DNA of 64,000 nucleotides from Okapia johnstoni. Its lineage: Eukaryota; Chordata; Mammalia; Artiodactyla; Giraffidae. The DNA lies in NCBI GenBank assembly GCA_024291935.2, contig CM044311.1, positions 17,817,001 to 17,881,000 on the forward strand, given 5' to 3'. Below are positions 20,233 to 31,114 of this stretch, piece by piece. Below the pieces are notes generated by a model. It did no database searches, was not told the DNA's origin, and saw only the letters and a list, made by a program, of their open reading frames with translations. Both the position numbers and the translations under genes were made by a program. Positions within the stretch are counted from its first letter, which is position 1. Every line of letters begins with the position of its first letter.

Positions 20233-20706
20233 GATGGTCAGCAAGATGGAGAAAGACATCATCTTGCTCTGAGATTCCCCTGGATGCTCTTGCTCCTTGG
20301 AGATAATTCAATAATTATAATCCCGTTGTTCCTTAAACTGGAGTTCGTTCTCCCTCAGTAATCATAGTTTTACTGTTTTGCGTGCGGATCAATTCTCCAA
20401 CTTCTTTTTCTCTCAGACATGTTGCCTAACACTCTCACCATTTCACAGCTCATTTGCACCTTTGCAAGAAACAAGCAAGTTGGAACCGAACAGAAAAGGA
20501 AATTACAGCTGAATCCTTTTTGGTTTGAAATCAATATTGCTGTATGTTAGATTTGTTGAGGAAATGTTCACGTGAATGAGGTTTGAAGAGCTTAGTAAAT
20601 GGATGTCATTCCTGTTTCCTGCATATCTAGTAACTGAGTTGGCCTCCGCTCTCCCCCTAGTGTTGGAAAAGGAGTTTCAAAGCAATAAATGATGGAGACC
20701 AACTAG
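20233..20706. other. Non-repetitive stretch
   Basis: No recognised feature. CCCCCTAGTGTTGG near 20652 is a weak partial CTCF-like match. Confidence 0.3.
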
Positions 20707-20715
20707 TAGATATAC

Positions 20716-20941
20716 GGCTTCCCAGGTAACACTAGTAGTAAAGAAACCATCTGCCAATGCAGGAGATAAAAGAATCGGCGGGTTTGATCCCTGGGTCAGA
20801 AAGGTCCCCTGGAGGAGGGCATGGCAACCCACTGCAGTATTCTTGCCTAGAGAATCTCAGGGACAGAGGAGCCTGGCGGGCTATAGTCCATAGGGTCACA
20901 CAAAGTCAGACACGACTGAAGTAACTTAGCAAGCAAGCAAA
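20716..20941 (+). mobile_element. Bov-tA SINE
   Basis: Full sense copy with the target-site duplication TAGATATAC at 20707-20715 and 20942-20950. The tail is (AAGC)n. Confidence 0.92.
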
Positions 20942-20991
20942 TAGATATACAGTAGGGTCAGAAATGGTATAACATTTTTATAATCTTCATG

Positions 20992-21424
20992 TGTGGTAGG
21001 AAAAATAATTGTACCCAACAATGTCCAAGTCGTAATGTCAGGATCTGTGAATATGTTACCTTATGTAGAAAAAGGGAATTTGCAGACGTGATTAAGGATT
21101 TTAAGATGCGCAGAGTATCCTGGATTACCTAGGTGAGTCCAACATAATCACAGGGGTCCCTCCTTGTAAGAGTGAGGCAGGAGTAGCACATTCAGAGAAG
21201 ATGTGATGACAAAAGCAGAGGTCAGAATTACATGTTGGACCATCAGCCAAGAAATGTGGGCAGCCTCTAGTAGCTGAAGAAGACAAGGAGACTTCCTCCC
21301 GGAGCCTCGCAAAGAAACACAGCACTTTGACACATTTTAGATTTTTGACCTCCAAAACTCCAGTTGGCATTGATTAAGCCATATTTTTGTGGTAATTTGT
21401 TACAGCAGCAAGGAAAACTCATAG
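20992..21424 (+). mobile_element. MaLR/MLT1-like LTR
   Basis: The sense LTR starts TGTGGTAGGAAAAATAATTG. It contains TGAATATGTTACCTTATGTA, ATTATGGCAAT-type remnants, GGGCAGCCTCTAGTAGCTGA and the late motif TTTGTGGTAATTTGTTACAG. Diverged but close to full length. Confidence 0.65.
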
Positions 21425-21904
21425 AGTATGTATAAAGACTGTGACACCATGCCTACCGCATAGCATTATTTTCATTACTGTTCTCATCTAATATTTTTCT
21501 TATATCTTACTTTCCTTTGCTTTGTGTATTTTGATAATAACTTCACATTGTAGAATTCTAGGCATTGTGTGAACATAACTTTCTATTTTATTGTTACCAT
21601 TTTCAGTTATGGAATCTGGGGGGAAAAAAAACCCAGAGAACTCTACTCCATTTTGGAAATTACTAGAAACTAAAGCAACAGGACTGCTTTGACAACTGTC
21701 TTTGTGGAGGAAGTGAGCATTTTCACTGACCAACTAAGAAGAAATCCTAAACCTTTGTATCCATTCATAAAGAAAATTGGGCTGCTAATTTGTGTTTTGA
21801 AGTTCACGAAATGTTGTACTTTCTCAGGGATTGAGCTGATATCATGCTTATGATTTCCTCCTTCCTTTCTGTTTTGTAAATTTCACACAATAATTTTAAA
21901 ATTA
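21425..21904. other. AT-rich non-repetitive stretch
   Basis: No recognised feature apart from the A/T-rich end, which is the tail of the CHR SINE interrupted by BovB at 21914. Confidence 0.35.
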
Positions 21905-21913
21905 ATTTTAATT

Positions 21914-22213
21914 CCATCCTAAAGAAAATCAGTCCTGATTATTCATCGGAAGGACTGATGCTGAAGCTGAAGTTCCAATACTTTGGCCACTTGATGCGAA
22001 GAACTGACTCATTTGAAAAGACCCTGATGCTGGGAAATATCGAAGGCAGGAGAAGGGGACAACAGAGAATGAGATGGTTGGATGGCATCACTAACACAAT
22101 GGACATGAATTTGAGTAAACTCCGGGAGTTGGTGATGGACAGGGAGGCCTGGGATGCTACAGTCCATAGGGTCGCAAAGAGTCAGACACAACTGAGCAAC
22201 TGAACCGAACTGA
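21914..22213 (+). mobile_element. BovB LINE 3' end, 5' truncated
   Basis: The last 300 bases of BovB (QYFGHLM, then the untranslated end), tail CTGAACCGAACTGA. The flanking repeat ATTTTAATT at 21905-21913 and 22214-22222 fits a target-site duplication inside the T-rich tail of the adjoining CHR SINE. Confidence 0.88.
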
Positions 22214-22390
22214 ATTTTAATTTAATTTTATTTAGTTTTGGCTGTACTGGATCCTCGTTGCTGTGCCATGGCTTTCTCTAGTTGCAATGAGTGGGGGCTA
22301 CTTTCGTTGTGTGACACAGGATTCTCATTGCAGTGGCTTCTCTTATGAGCAGGTGGGTTCTTAATCACTGAATCACCAGGGAAGTTCCTT
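22214..22390 (-). mobile_element. CHR-type SINE
   Basis: Antisense tRNA-derived SINE of whales, hippos and ruminants. It has a T-rich tail, GTTTTGGCTGTACTGGATCC, then GGGGGCTACTTTCGTTGTG, and the head TTAATCACTGAATCACCAGG. It lacks part of the middle. The BovB insertion at 21914 hit its tail. Confidence 0.75.
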
Positions 22391-23952
22391 CCTTTTGTTT
22401 TGACCTCTCAAAATACCTGAATACTATACTAAAATTTTTCATTTTGAAGAAGCAGTACAGGTTAGCATTCTTCAGTATTTATTTCGCTGACTTTATCTCA
22501 TGATCTTCCTTCTGAAGAATGCTAACAAACTTGCATTGTAAAAATTAAAATGTTTCTTGTTTAATTGCTACAGACGATTCAGGAACACAATACTTATATC
22601 TTTTCTATGGAGTTCGTCTATGTTTTCCATTCAAAGTAAATCCTTGAGAAGAAATTGAAACTCTTCCCTTAAAAGAGAATTTTACTTTGAGAATGGCCAG
22701 GCCATTTCTCAGATTTTCTTTTTTGTAACTCACAGTATTTATTTCCCCATTGATTTAAGCTTAAGAGGTTCCTATTACCATATAATATTGTTTCTCCTCC
22801 CATGTCAGAATGTCCTGACTGTCCTACATAAAACTCTGCAAATACAAAAGTGTGGGGTTTTGAAAATTCCTAAGAATCTTCTCTATTGATCAAGTTTGTA
22901 AAGCAACTCCCAGAATCATCAAGCCAAGTTTAACTTAGGTGGGTAGGGAGATGAAAACTTTGTGCAGCTAAATTTTCCATATGATAAACTTGTAGACAAT
23001 TTCCCAGAAAGAGACTGAAGTCTTTCTGAATGATGTATTCTCAGTTGCATTTATCTATTAGGCTGCTCTTTGCTCTGTACCTATACATATATAAAGCTTA
23101 TGTTGGAGAAGATAAAGCCTGCTTTCTGTGAATATAAAACAAGGTATGCAATAAAATATTCATAACATCAAACTTCTATACATGCACTTTCTAGAATACC
23201 AAATATAATGAACACTCCAATTAGGACTGAGTTTGGTTCTTTTTTAATCCATTCATATTTCACATTACCTATATGTGTGAATGCTATATATAGCTACCCT
23301 TTTCTCATGTAAACTTCAACTGTCTTGGAAAAATTTTAAAACTCCCGTTGCAAATTCTTACAGCCTTTTAGTGTTGAATAAGTCCTTGCTGACATTTACA
23401 AGTCATACCATTTACAAGCATGCACTGTGGTCTTCATGTTTATTTCCCATTCATTGCAATAAAAGGGGTTGTTTAAGGCTCTATTGATTACTGCTGCAGT
23501 AACAAGTGACACTTTTAATGAGTGATTTTCTTTTCTAGGCTTCATTCTGGATACACATTGCACACTAAACAATATTCTGGGTTAAAAATATTTATTTGCA
23601 TCTGACAATAAGTTCAAGGCAAGCTATTTCTTCAGTTTATAAAAAAGTATAACATTAGTGCAAGCAATATTACTAATATTGAGATGTAAAGTAGATTGTG
23701 TTTCCAATGACACCAATTTATATTGGTAAAGACATTTCCCCTAACTGTTGAAATCATTAAAAGTTTATCATTTACTTGGTGAATCTATAAGTCAAAAGTT
23801 GACATATTTTCTCTATTTATATGCAGTTTGTATGAGCTATGGGGGTGGATATTTTGTGTTTAGTTTTAAATAACTCCTTGCAGCAGGAAATGAAGGAGGA
23901 AAGAAGAAATATTTTAATGCTAATTTAAGAAGTTTGGAAATTGGATTAGTGT
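22391..23952. other. AT-rich non-repetitive stretch
   Basis: No repeat or gene recognised in 1.5 kb, apart from the perfect inverted repeat at 22461-22526. Confidence 0.4.
22461..22526. repeat. Perfect 15-bp inverted repeat
   Basis: GTTAGCATTCTTCAG at 22461-22475 and its exact reverse complement CTGAAGAATGCTAAC at 22512-22526, separated by 36 bases. A stem of this length would form a stable hairpin if the strand were single. Confidence 0.85.
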
Positions 23953-23967
23953 CCTTTAATCAAAACT

Positions 23968-24241
23968 GGAGAAGGCAATGGCAACCCACTCCTGTACTCT
24001 TGCCTGGAAGATCCCATGGACGGAGGAGCCTGGTAGGCTGCAGTCCATGGGGTTGCTAAGAGTCAGACACGACTGGGCAACTTCACTTTCACTTTCCACT
24101 TTCATGCATTGGAGAAGGAAATGACAACCCACTCCAGTGTGCTTGCCTGGAGAATCCCAGGGACGAGGGAGCCTGGTGGGCTGCCGTCTATGGGGTCGCA
24201 CAGAGTCGGACACGACTGAAGCGACTTAGCAGTAGCAGCAG
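23968..24241 (+). mobile_element. BOV-A2 SINE (dimer)
   Basis: Complete sense dimer, monomers joined by the CACTTTCACTTTCCACTTTC linker. A perfect 15-bp target-site duplication CCTTTAATCAAAACT lies at 23953-23967 and 24242-24256. Confidence 0.96.
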
Positions 24242-24256
24242 CCTTTAATCAAAACT

Positions 24257-25305
24257 TTTTTAGTCATTTTTTCTGCTAGGAGATTATTTGATTATGATGA
24301 TAATAAAAAGGTCCTTACAAAATAAAGGCCTTTTACTTAATTGCATGCATATTTAATTACATTTGAAATTCCCAAGAAACAACCAAAGTTGTATCTGCAT
24401 GTACAACTGATGTAACTATGATCATCCAGTCACTTAAAAAAAATTGAATCAAGTAATCTTTTGAAATGTTCACTCATTTTTATTGCATTTTATTTTTTGA
24501 CTGGATCATCATAAAAATTCATGGCTATTCTAAAATGTAAAGCAACTTAGATATGGCCTTCTTGACATCAGGAAGCTGAGTTTGTTCCTCAAATCTTTAC
24601 TATCCTGCACCTGAGACCTTAAATATGACCATTCATATTTTTTTCAAGTAAGCATTCCCAGAAGAAAACGCACTCACTACTTCCCTATTAGATTTTATCA
24701 GTTTTTATTTTTTCAGTTAATGATTCATTATTTTCTTTCTAGTTTGACAAATTGCTGAGAGCAGCTCCCTGTAGAAATGGGGACTCTGGAGAGCAGCTAG
24801 AAACATTCAGCACAAGAGCTCTATCTGTGGATGCCTAAAGTCAGAGTGAGGCCAATGTGAGGTTTCTCATAGCCAGTGGGTATGGCTATTCATATCTGCA
24901 AGGCAGTGGTGTATGGAGAGTGTTTGGAACAGTAAGAGAAAAAAGAGAAAGAAGATTAAAGAGAGTAGAGGGCAAGGGTCAGCATGAACGCATCCCATCA
25001 GCAGATATCATACACTTCAAATTTAGTCCCAGTGCTGATGCCATAACACGGGGTCTTGGTGCCACAAGCTAAGAAATGAGTAAAGAGAAAACAACATGAT
25101 GTCACAGATATGGGGCAAAGACTATGACAGAAGAAAAAGTTGAACAATGTGGTTAATTTGAATCGATGTTGAATATGAATTTATCTTTTCTACACATTCC
25201 CCCTAAGTCATCCAAACAAATCCAAGTCAAGTTAATAAAGTCCTAGCAAGCTTGAGTTGGAGGCTCTAAGTGGCATATAGGAATAAAGAAGCACCTTCAA
25301 TATAT
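24257..25305. other. Non-repetitive stretch
   Basis: No repeat recognised. 24740-25080 is less AT-rich and carries a 71-codon frame with no domain. Confidence 0.35.
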
Positions 25306-25317
25306 TCTTAGGTTCAG

Positions 25318-27237
25318 TTTCGTTCAGTTGCTCAGGCATGTCCGACTCTTTGCGACCCCGTGAATCACAGCACGCCAGGTCTCCCTGTCCATCACCAACT
25401 CCCAGAGTTTACCCAAACCCATGTCCATCGAGTCAGTGATTCCATCCAACCATTTCATCCTCTGTCATCCCCTTCTCCTCCTGCCTCCAATCCTTCCCAG
25501 CAACAGGGTCTTTTCCAATGAGTCAACTCTTTGCATGAGGTGGCCAAAGTATTGGAGTTTCAGCTTCAATATCAGTCCTTCCAATGAACACCCAGGACTG
25601 ATCTCCTTTAGGATGGACTGATTGGATCTTTTTGCAGTCCAAGGGACTCTCAAGAGTCTTCTCCAACACCACAGTTCAAAAGCATCAATTATTCAGCACT
25701 CAGCTTTGTTCACCTTCCAACTCTCACATCCATATATGACCACAGGAAAAACCATAGCCTTGACTAGACAGACCTTTGTTGGCAGAGTAATGTCTCTGCT
25801 TTTAAATATGCTATCTAGGTTGGTCATAACCTTCCTTCCAAGGAGTAAGCGTCTCTTAATTTCATGGCTGCAATCACCATCAGCGGTGATTTTGGAGCCC
25901 CCAAAAATAAAGTCTGACACTGTTTCCACTGTTTCTCCATCTACTTCCCATGAAGTGATGGAACCAGATGCCTTGATCTTAATTTTCTGAACATTGAGCT
26001 TTAAGCCAACTTTTTCACTCTCCTCTTTCACTTTCATCAAGAGGCTCTTTAGTTCTTCTTCACTTTCTGCCATAAGGGTGGTGTCATCTGCATATCTGAG
26101 GTTATTGATATTTCTCCCAGCAATCTTGACTCCAGCTTGTGTTTCTTCCAGCCCAGCATTTCTCATGATGTACTCTGCATATATGTTAAATAAGCAAGGT
26201 GACAATATACAGCGTTGATGTACTCCTTTTCCTATTTGGAACCAGTCTGTTGTTCCATGTCCAGTTCTAATGTTGCTTCCTGACCTGCATATAGGTTTCT
26301 CAAGAGACAGGTCAGATGGTCTGGTATGCCCATCTCTTTCAGAATTTTCCACAGTTTATTGTGATCCACACAGTCAAAGGCTTTGGCATAGTCAATAAAG
26401 CAGAAATAGATGTTTTTCTGGAACTCTCTTGCTTTTTCAATGATCCAGCGGGTGTTGGCAATTTGATCTCTGGTTCTTCTGCCTTTTCTAAAACCAGCTT
26501 GAGCATCTGGAAGCTCATGGTTCACGTATTACTGAAGCCTGGCTTGGAGAATTTTGAGCATTACTTTACTAGCGTGTGAGATGAGTGCAATTGTGTGGTA
26601 GTTTGAGTATTCTTTGACATTGCCTTTCTTTGGGATTGTAATGAAAACTGACCTTTTCCAGTCCTGTGGCCACTGCTGAGTTTTCCAAATTTGCTGGCAT
26701 ATTGAGTGCAGCACTTTCACAGCACTTTCACTTTTCATAGCTCAACTGAAATTCCATCACCTCCACTAGCTTTGTTCCTAGTGATGCTTCCTAAGGCCCA
26801 TTTGACTTCACATTCCACGATGTCTGGCTCTAGATGAGTGATCACATCACTGTGGTTATCTGGGTCCTTAAGATCTTTTTTATATAGTTCTTTTGTGTAT
26901 TCTTGCCTCCTCTTCTTAATATCTTCTGCTTCTCTATGTTCCATACTGTTTCTGTCTTTTATTGTGCCCATCTTTCCATGAATTTTTCCCTTGGTATCTC
27001 TAATTTTCTTGAAGAGATCTCTAGTCTTTCCCAATCTGTTGTTTTCCTCTATTTCTTTGCACTGATCGCTGAGGAAGGCTTTCTTATCTCTCCTTGCTAT
27101 TCTTTGGAACTCTGCATTCAGATGGGAATATCTTTCCTTTTTTCCTTTGCTTTTCGCTTCTCTTCTTTTCCCAGCTATTTGTATGGCCTCCTCAGACAGC
27201 CATTTTGCTTTTTTGCATTTCTTTTCCATGGGGATGA
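25318..27237 (-). mobile_element. BovB LINE, 1.9 kb 5'-truncated copy
   Basis: The longest continuous BovB in the window. It runs from the 3' end at 25318 to the start of the reverse-transcriptase region at 27237. A perfect 12-bp target-site duplication TCTTAGGTTCAG lies at 25306-25317 and 27238-27249. The endonuclease is missing by ordinary 5' truncation. Confidence 0.95.
25465..27229 (-). pseudogene. BovB reverse transcriptase, decayed
   Basis: In reading order: 27229-26735 holds the N-terminal segment (KKCKKAKWLSEEA to SGGDGISVEL). 26738-26529 has WPQDWKRSVFITIPKKGN. 26525-26232 has YAKAFDCVDHNKLW (motif A). 26352-25693 has RYADDTTLM, the YADD catalytic motif at 26083-26094, then CSHEIKRRLLLGRK. 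25653-25465 holds the C-terminal part. It is broken by a frameshift near 26740, a stop at 26526-26528 (CAA to TAA), a one-base deletion near 26270 and a stop just before 25692 (CGA to TGA). The catalytic residues survive but the protein cannot be made. Confidence 0.9.
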
Positions 27238-27249
27238 TCTTAGGTTCAG

Positions 27250-27639
27250 ATGTTAAAATTTACTCGATTTTCTTATTTAAAAGCAGAGTTCCTTCAGGGC
27301 TTATAAAACGAACAATGTGAAAAATAGTTGCATACAGTTAATCTTTGGCTTTCAGTTTTCTCTATTAAATGTTTGTATTCTTCTGATTAGGCACCTATAA
27401 CAACAGTGACAACCATTATATGTTCTTTGTCATCCTGTGTCTCTGTGAGATGATACGAATATATTCAAATCAATAGGCATACGTGTGAATCTATTTCAGA
27501 AGAAGGTTAAAAAAATATAATTTCAGAAACCAAACCACCTAATGTAAAATTAGATCTGCTCTATACCACATGGATGTCTGCAATAACTGTATATTTCATC
27601 ATTTTTTTCAATTTGTTAAATGTAGCATAGTGCCTATGA
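27250..27639. other. AT-rich non-repetitive stretch
   Basis: No recognised feature. Confidence 0.35.
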
Positions 27640-27835
27640 AAATGAAAGCGAAAGTCACTCAGTCATGTCCGAATCTTTATGACCCCATGGACTATAGAGT
27701 CCATGGAATTCTCCAGGCCAGAATACTAGAGTGGGTAGCCTTTCCTTCTCCAGGGCATCTTCCCAATCCCGGGATCAAATCTAGGTCTCCCACATTGCAG
27801 GCAGAATCTTTACCAGCTGAGCCACAAGGAAAGTC
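27640..27835 (-). mobile_element. Bov-tA SINE
   Basis: Full antisense copy of the composite-family type (GGGTAGCCTTTCC, ACTATAGAGTCCATGG). A 7-bp flanking repeat CATAGTG lies at 27626-27632 and 27836-27842. Confidence 0.9.
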
Positions 27836-27861
27836 CATAGTGGCTACAGACAATGATTTTA

Positions 27862-28060
27862 TGCATTTGTTCAGCAAACATGCCCTGAGTGAATAATAGG
27901 CGCCAGGAATTGAATTGGATGCTGCAGACAACAGCAAACCAGACACACAATACCTGATCTCAAAGAGATTGCAGTCTACTGGGACATAAATACAATCAAG
28001 GGTAGGATAGCAATGAGGCATAGAGCCTCCCTGGATGAAAGCAAGTAACTCAGAAACTGA
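27862..28060 (-). mobile_element. L2 LINE 3' fragment
   Basis: Antisense order: CATTTGTTCAGCAAACATGC, GGCGCCAGGAATTG, then ACAACAGCAAACCAGACA and GATTGCAGTCTACTGGGACA. This matches the conserved end of L2. Confidence 0.65.
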
Positions 28061-28159
28061 AAGGATAAACAAGAATTAAAAAAGCAGATCAATCATGGCC
28101 AATAATAAAGATATTTGGAAAATTCACTTTCTCTGGGAACAGATGATAAGAGGGATTTT

Positions 28160-28260
28160 TTCCAGGGAGTTTTGGCTAATAATGGCCCCCCAAAGTTGTC
28201 ATTTTTAATTTCCACTCAAAAGTTTCATATTATAAAAGAAAGAAACACCTAAGTTGGTGT
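28160..28260 (+). mobile_element. MaLR-like LTR start, uncertain
   Basis: GGCTAATAATGGCCCCCCAA followed by GTTGTCATTTTTAATTTCC resembles the first bases of the MLT1-like LTR at 20992. Short and diverged. Confidence 0.35.
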
Positions 28261-28324
28261 GAAACATTCCATTATTTGAATTATTATTTAGCATTGTTAG
28301 AATTGATGTGCTTTCTCTATAAAT

Positions 28325-28430
28325 AATTTGTTCAAAAAATATTTATCAAAGCCACACTTTTTTTGTTACTGGGAATGCAATGTTGATAAGAATAGAAATG
28401 GCACCCAACTCTAGTGGACATTTGTCTTGC
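28325..28430 (-). mobile_element. L2 LINE fragment
   Basis: ATTTGTTCAAAAAATATTTA, then TGTTACTGGGAATGCAATG and CCAACTCTAGTGGACATTTG follow the antisense L2 end pattern. Confidence 0.5.
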
Positions 28431-28439
28431 ATTTTGAAG

Positions 28440-28760
28440 GATTTCCCAATGTTTGAGCCTGGGTAGGGCACACACACTTTCTCCTCCAGGAGTGCTGAAA
28501 ATGCTCAGTACTTTTCCAGCCTCCCTTGCAGCTAGCCTTGAGTATGTAAGCTAGGCTCTGCCAGTCGGAGCTAATAACATAAAAAGGGAGAAGAGGGAAG
28601 TCACCTTTTCTCTCTGGCAATGATGGCAGTAGCAATGGTTTAGGATTTGAACCCCATGGATAGGTTAAGTCTGCTTAACTTAGCATCTAGTGTCCAGTGG
28701 CAGCTTGAGTGGTTTCCAGCAGAGTAATAAAGTTTAAGGGAATATTTCAGGCCCTGAGCC
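28440..28760 (+). mobile_element. Old LTR-like repeat, family unresolved
   Basis: TTCCAGCCTCCCTTGCAGCT, GCTCTGCCAGTCGGAGCTAA and later GCAGAGTAATAAAGTTTAAG resemble the element at 8950-9310. Identification is tentative. Confidence 0.35.
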
Positions 28761-29011
28761 TAACTTTCCAACTTATTCAGTGATTCAATGAGCTACCCCA
28801 AATCTTTTTATGCTTATTCTGTCCCGGCAGGCTTCTTTCGCTTGCAACAAAGAACCATGACTGACAGACAAGGAACATATCACGATTTAAGAGACTTAGC
28901 AGCCTACAGCATGTTGATTTCTCAGAAGAATTTTCACTGTAAAAACTAAAAAAAGTACATTCATTTTGGCTTTGAGCTTTCTCTATTGAATATTTGTAAT
29001 TCGTCTGATTA

Positions 29012-29160
29012 CAACAAGATGCCATAGACCGAACAACAGATGTTATTTTTCAAAGTTCTAGAGTCTGGAAAGTCCAAGATCAAGGTGCTGACATATTTGG
29101 TTCCTGGAGAGAAACTTGTTCCTGGTTTGTAGGCAACTGCTTCCTCAAGTGTAGCAATAT
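29012..29160 (-). mobile_element. MLT1-like LTR fragment
   Basis: Antisense MLT1 3' end: CCATAGACCGAACAACAGAT, AAGTTCTAGAGTCTGGAAAG, TCCAAGATCAAGGTGCTGAC. The same stretch is seen at 55903-55957 plus 56518-56570. Confidence 0.65.
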
Positions 29161-29359
29161 ATTACATTCATATATTTTTTAGTCCAAATGATGAACCTGA
29201 CATGTAGTCATCAAATTGTATAGTTAGTTGCAGTGACTTTTTTGAAATCAGGGTTGCACCATGATAAAGCACCAAATAACTCCTGAGATCTGCATTTGAC
29301 TTCCAACTTTTCCCCCTGAACCTTCTGCTGTTACTCAAATAAACCCTCTCCCTATATCA

Positions 29360-29582
29360 GCTGAAAAGTGAAAATGTTAGTTGCTCAGTCATGTCCAACT
29401 CTTCATGACCCTATGGACTGTAGTCCTGTCGGGCTCCTCTGCCCATGGAATTCTCCAGGCAAAAACACTGGAATGGGTTGCCATTCTCTTTTCTAGGGGA
29501 TCTTCCCGCTCCAGGGATCGAACCCAGGGCTCCTGCATTGGCAGACAGATTCTTTACCATCTGAGCCACTAGGGAAGCCCAA
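29360..29582 (-). mobile_element. Bov-tA SINE
   Basis: Full antisense copy. The tRNA-like head ends in GAGCCACTAGGGAAGCCC. A facing copy starts at 29613, so the two heads point at each other across 30 bases. Confidence 0.93.
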
Positions 29583-29612
29583 GGGACTTGCCTATGGCTC
29601 ACCATGGTTGTA

Positions 29613-29799
29613 GGGCTTCCCAGGTGGTGCAATGGTAAAGAGTCTGTCTGCCAATACAGGAGACATAGGAGACCCAGATTCGATCCTTGGGTTGGAAAGA
29701 TCCCCTGGAGTCATAGTGAAGGACAGAGGAGCCTGCAATGCTGCAGTCCATGGGGTTGCAAAGAGTCAGACATGACTTAGCAACTGAACAATGACAACA
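29613..29799 (+). mobile_element. Bov-tA SINE, internal deletion
   Basis: Sense copy from GGGCTTCCCAGGTGGTGCAA to CAACTGAACAATGACAAC. About 40 bases of the BovA part after CCCCTGGAG are missing. Confidence 0.9.
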
Positions 29800-30794
29800 T
29801 ATCACCTAAATAAGCAGCAGCCTTGGTGCTGCCCTTCAGCCACCCATTCCTGGTAGGCAGGAGACTCTCCCAACAGTGAATTTGACTTCAGGACTCTGAA
29901 GAACTGTGCTGCAGTCTCAGATGCTTTGATCCCACTTTCTTTCTTTTTTCCCTTTCCTCTCTCCTTCACTGGTGGTCAGACTTCCACCATAATTTGACAG
30001 CTCTTCTAACTCTCCAGTTGCCTCCTCGTCTGCTCCCACAGGCATCTTTTTTTTAATACATTCATTGTACCTTTAATCCTTCCTTTGTTTCTCCTCCTCA
30101 TAAAACCCCAATAAGACATCCTGTAACCTAGTGCTGTTGCTCATTTTCTGGCCATCATCACCCATGCGTTTCATCTGATCAGACCAGAAAACCAACTGGG
30201 GCCGGGTTGTTTTTCATTTCAGGTTGAATAGAGGGCAGGAATCTTATCTCCCTTCCCTTACCTGCCCTATCTTCCCAACTTGTTCCTGAAAATTCTATCT
30301 GCAAGCTCAGAGCTTCCTCCCCACCACCCTACTCTTATAAATCAAGACAAAATAAAAGCCTGAGACATTTGAACTCAAACAATGCCCTCATCTTGACACC
30401 GAGTGTCAGGTGTCACTCTCCTTGATAGGCTGCCTTGGTTCTGAATGCTGTGACCCTAGAATTGTGCCCTCAACCTCAGATCCCTCCTCAGTGTCATTCT
30501 GATGGCAAGACACTATGTAAAAATAGACTATCTCCCCTCACCCTGGCCTAAACACACTTGGTCCCCTTGGACTCTTTATATGTTCCACTGTAGAGGCCTA
30601 AGCTTCTTGCTGAACCTTCATCCCAAATCCCTTCTTCAATAATGTTATGTCCCAGTTTGCCTCAAGAAGCCTGACACTCATCATTTATCTTTCTAGACTG
30701 TCCCCAGTCTAGAAAGTCTACACTTTCTAGAGTGGCATCCAGCAAGATGAGAAACATTCTAGATATAACTTACATTGCAGTTTTGAATAGTGCC
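29800..30794. other. Pyrimidine-rich non-repetitive stretch
   Basis: About 1 kb without a recognised repeat. TATAAATCAAGACAAAATAAA at 30335 on is promoter/polyA-like by composition only. Alternative hairpin arms lie at 30690-30730. No coding frame of note. Confidence 0.35.
30690..30730. repeat. Three-arm alternative hairpin
   Basis: TTTCTAGACT (30690-30699) and AGTCTAGAAA (30706-30715) form a perfect 10-bp stem with a 6-base loop. CTAGAAAGT (30709-30717) and ACTTTCTAG (30722-30730) form a 9-bp stem with a 4-base loop. The middle arm is shared, so only one can form at a time. Confidence 0.85.
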
Positions 30795-30830
30795 TCTCTA
30801 ATACTCTCAAATATTTAGTTCTGTCCAATA

Positions 30831-31030
30831 CGGAATTCCCTTATAGCTCAGTTGGTAAAGAATCCGCGTGCAATGCAGGAGACCCCGATTCGATCACTGG
30901 GTTGGGAAGATCCGCTGGAGAAGGGAAAGGCTACCCACTCCAATATTCTGGCCTGGAGAATTCCATGGACTGTATAGTCCATGGGGTCGCAAAGAGTCAG
31001 ACACGGCTGAGCGACTTTCACTTCCACTTT
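30831..31030 (+). mobile_element. Bov-tA SINE (composite-family type)
   Basis: Sense copy from GGAATTCCCTTATAGCTCAG to GACTTTCACTTCCACTTTC, with head B-box region GATTCGATCACTGG. It sits inside the left arm of the inverted repeat. The flanks CAATAC and CAATACTGAATTC are a possible imperfect target-site duplication. Confidence 0.92.
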
Positions 31031-31114
31031 CAATACTGAATTCACTATTTATTATATGAAAAAATATCTTGGAGAGAGAAAATTGGCTTCTTTACTCCAT
31101 TCTCCTGTCTTATA

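Noticed and set aside
22461..22526. A microRNA precursor
   Set aside because: The 15-bp stem with a 36-base loop is too short for a standard precursor.
29800..30690. Possible exon or promoter in a pyrimidine-rich stretch with TATAAAT
   Set aside because: No open frame, CpG cluster or paired splice sites support it.
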